Shown here: positions 6,257 to 6,876 of the stretch, in pieces
How positions within the stretch are numbered: position 1 is the stretch's first letter
Layout: each line of letters starts with the position of its first letter
NCBI GenBank assembly: GCA_002728035.1
Contig: PBUZ01000047.1
Location: 24,914 to 31,789, forward strand
Origin: Methanobacteriota archaeon
GTDB taxonomy: Archaea > Thermoplasmatota > Poseidoniia > Poseidoniales > Poseidoniaceae
DNA length: 6,876 bases
Direction: 5' to 3'
Notes under the pieces: generated by a model
Seen by the model: only the letters and a program-made list of their open reading frames with translations
What the model was told of the DNA's origin: nothing
Database searches by the model: none
Translations under genes and position numbers: made by a program

Positions 6257-6876
6257 ATGCAACCCCCAACCCCCCCAGCAGCCCCGCCCGCGCCTGTTCC
6301 TGCAGCGCCAGCAGCACCTGTGGCTCCTGCTGCCCCCGCCGCTCCTGCGGCTCCAGCAGCACCCGCCGCACCTGTTGCGCCAGCAGCACCGGCCGCTCCG
6401 GCCCAGCCGAAGCACCAGAGTACCCCCGAAGTCCGAGAGCGCCTGAAGGCCGTCGGTGCGATTGCTCAAGCAATCTCCGCCGAAGTCCAAAAGGTCATCA
6501 TCGGTAAGTCGCACGTCATCGACAACGTGTTGATCAACATCCTGTCAAACGGAAACCTTCTCTTCGAAGATTATCCTGGATTGGCAAAGACGTTGATGAC
6601 CAACACCTTTGCCGATGCGCTTGGTTGTGACTTCAAGCGTGTTCAATTCACGCCTGACCTGCTACCAGCCGACATTACCGGTACGAACATCTACGACGCC
6701 AAGAAGGGCGAATTTACGTTCAAACCTGGTCCACTCTTCTGTAATCTCCTCCTCGCTGACGAGATCAACCGTGCTCCTCCCAAGACCCAAGCAGCTCTGC
6801 TTGAGGCCATGCAAGAGAAGCAAGTGACCATCGGTACGGTGACGCACAAGTTGCCCGCCCCGTTCATTGTTATGGC
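6257..6876 (+). CDS. MoxR-family AAA+ ATPase with Pro/Ala-rich N-terminal tail; 3' partial
   Basis: The frame is open to the window edge: 206 full codons, with the C-terminal part missing. MoxR ATPases are cytoplasmic chaperone-like AAA+ proteins that help assemble or activate protein complexes, often with DUF58 and VWA-domain partners. Residues 3-51 are almost only proline and alanine with a few valines (PAAPAAPV-type units), an extended tail not usual in MoxR. The AAA_3 domain begins near residue 58. Walker A is EDYPGLAKT (104-112), with the MoxR-type alanine before the lysine. FTPDLLPADITG (131-142) is a typical MoxR segment. Walker B with following residues is LLLADEINRAPPKTQAALLEAM (Walker B core LLLADE at 164-169, NRAPPKTQ at 171-178). 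The missing end should hold sensor 2 and the arginine finger region. It follows the DUF4350-type gene after 17 bases and is probably in one operon with it. Confidence 0.92.
   Translation, partial: MQPPTPPAAPPAPVPAAPAAPVAPAAPAAPAAPAAPAAPVAPAAPAAPAQPKHQSTPEVRERLKAVGAIAQAISAEVQKVIIGKSHVIDNVLINILSNGNLLFEDYPGLAKTLMTNTFADALGCDFKRVQFTPDLLPADITGTNIYDAKKGEFTFKPGPLFCNLLLADEINRAPPKTQAALLEAMQEKQVTIGTVTHKLPAPFIVM
6263..6409 (+). repeat. Degenerate low-complexity repeat coding for Pro/Ala tail
   Basis: About 49 codons of GC-rich, nine-base-like units (codons for A-A-P, sometimes P-V-A) make up the N-terminal tail of the MoxR protein. The third bases vary (GCT, GCC, GCA, GCG and CCT, CCC, CCA, CCG are all used), so the amino-acid pattern, not the DNA, appears to be kept. 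This suggests selection for an extended, flexible tail rather than recent DNA slippage. Confidence 0.8.

Noticed and set aside
6263..6409. Short tandem repeat or CRISPR-like array
   Set aside because: Units are codon-sized, vary at third positions, lack spacers and lie inside an open frame with a strong ribosome binding site.
5763..6473. Long minus-strand frame with collagen-like glycine-rich sequence
   Set aside because: It is the reverse complement of the Pro/Ala codons of the MoxR tail and of the DUF4350-type gene; no ribosome binding site or family pattern supports it.

Overview
The window holds five protein-coding genes, all on the + strand and tightly packed. The first and last are cut by the window edges. 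I see no tRNA, rRNA, CRISPR array or insertion sequence. The best guess for the source is an uncultivated marine-type euryarchaeon of the Marine Group II (Poseidoniales)/Thermoplasmatota kind. The hints are the purple-bacteria-independent style of the acidic, Ig-like surface protein with a C-terminal membrane anchor, Shine-Dalgarno motifs of the GGTGAT/GAGGTGA type, very short gene junctions, and an oligo-T run in place of a hairpin terminator. This assignment is inference; a bacterial source is not excluded.

Region 1 (1-3527) encodes two subunits of a molybdenum hydroxylase of the xanthine dehydrogenase superfamily. They are the large molybdopterin-binding subunit (5' end missing) and the FAD-binding subunit, joined by a one-base TAATG overlap. 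The FAD subunit carries a cysteine-rich insertion with the arrangement of the extra [4Fe-4S] loop of 4-hydroxybenzoyl-CoA reductase (HcrB), and the large subunit has HcrA-like motifs. The pair therefore most resembles 4-hydroxybenzoyl-CoA reductase, or an unassigned relative using the same electron-transfer layout. The small [2Fe-2S] subunit is not in the window and would be expected upstream.

Region 2 (3524-4480) is a secreted, membrane-anchored protein with two probable beta-sandwich domains. It starts at or within a few bases of the end of the FAD-subunit gene, so it is probably co-transcribed with the hydroxylase genes.

Region 3 (4481-4661) is a 181-base gap, the only sizeable intergenic space. 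It has a T6 run that may end the first operon and a weak TATA-like element that may start the second.

Region 4 (4662-6876) contains a two-pass membrane protein of the DUF4350 type followed, after a strong ribosome binding site, by a MoxR-family AAA+ ATPase with an unusual proline/alanine-rich N-terminal tail. DUF4350 and MoxR genes commonly sit together with DUF58 and von Willebrand A domain genes, which would be expected downstream of the window. MoxR ATPases are associated with maturation of protein complexes, including metal and cofactor insertion. Their position beside a molybdenum hydroxylase is suggestive, but the intervening gap argues for separate transcription.
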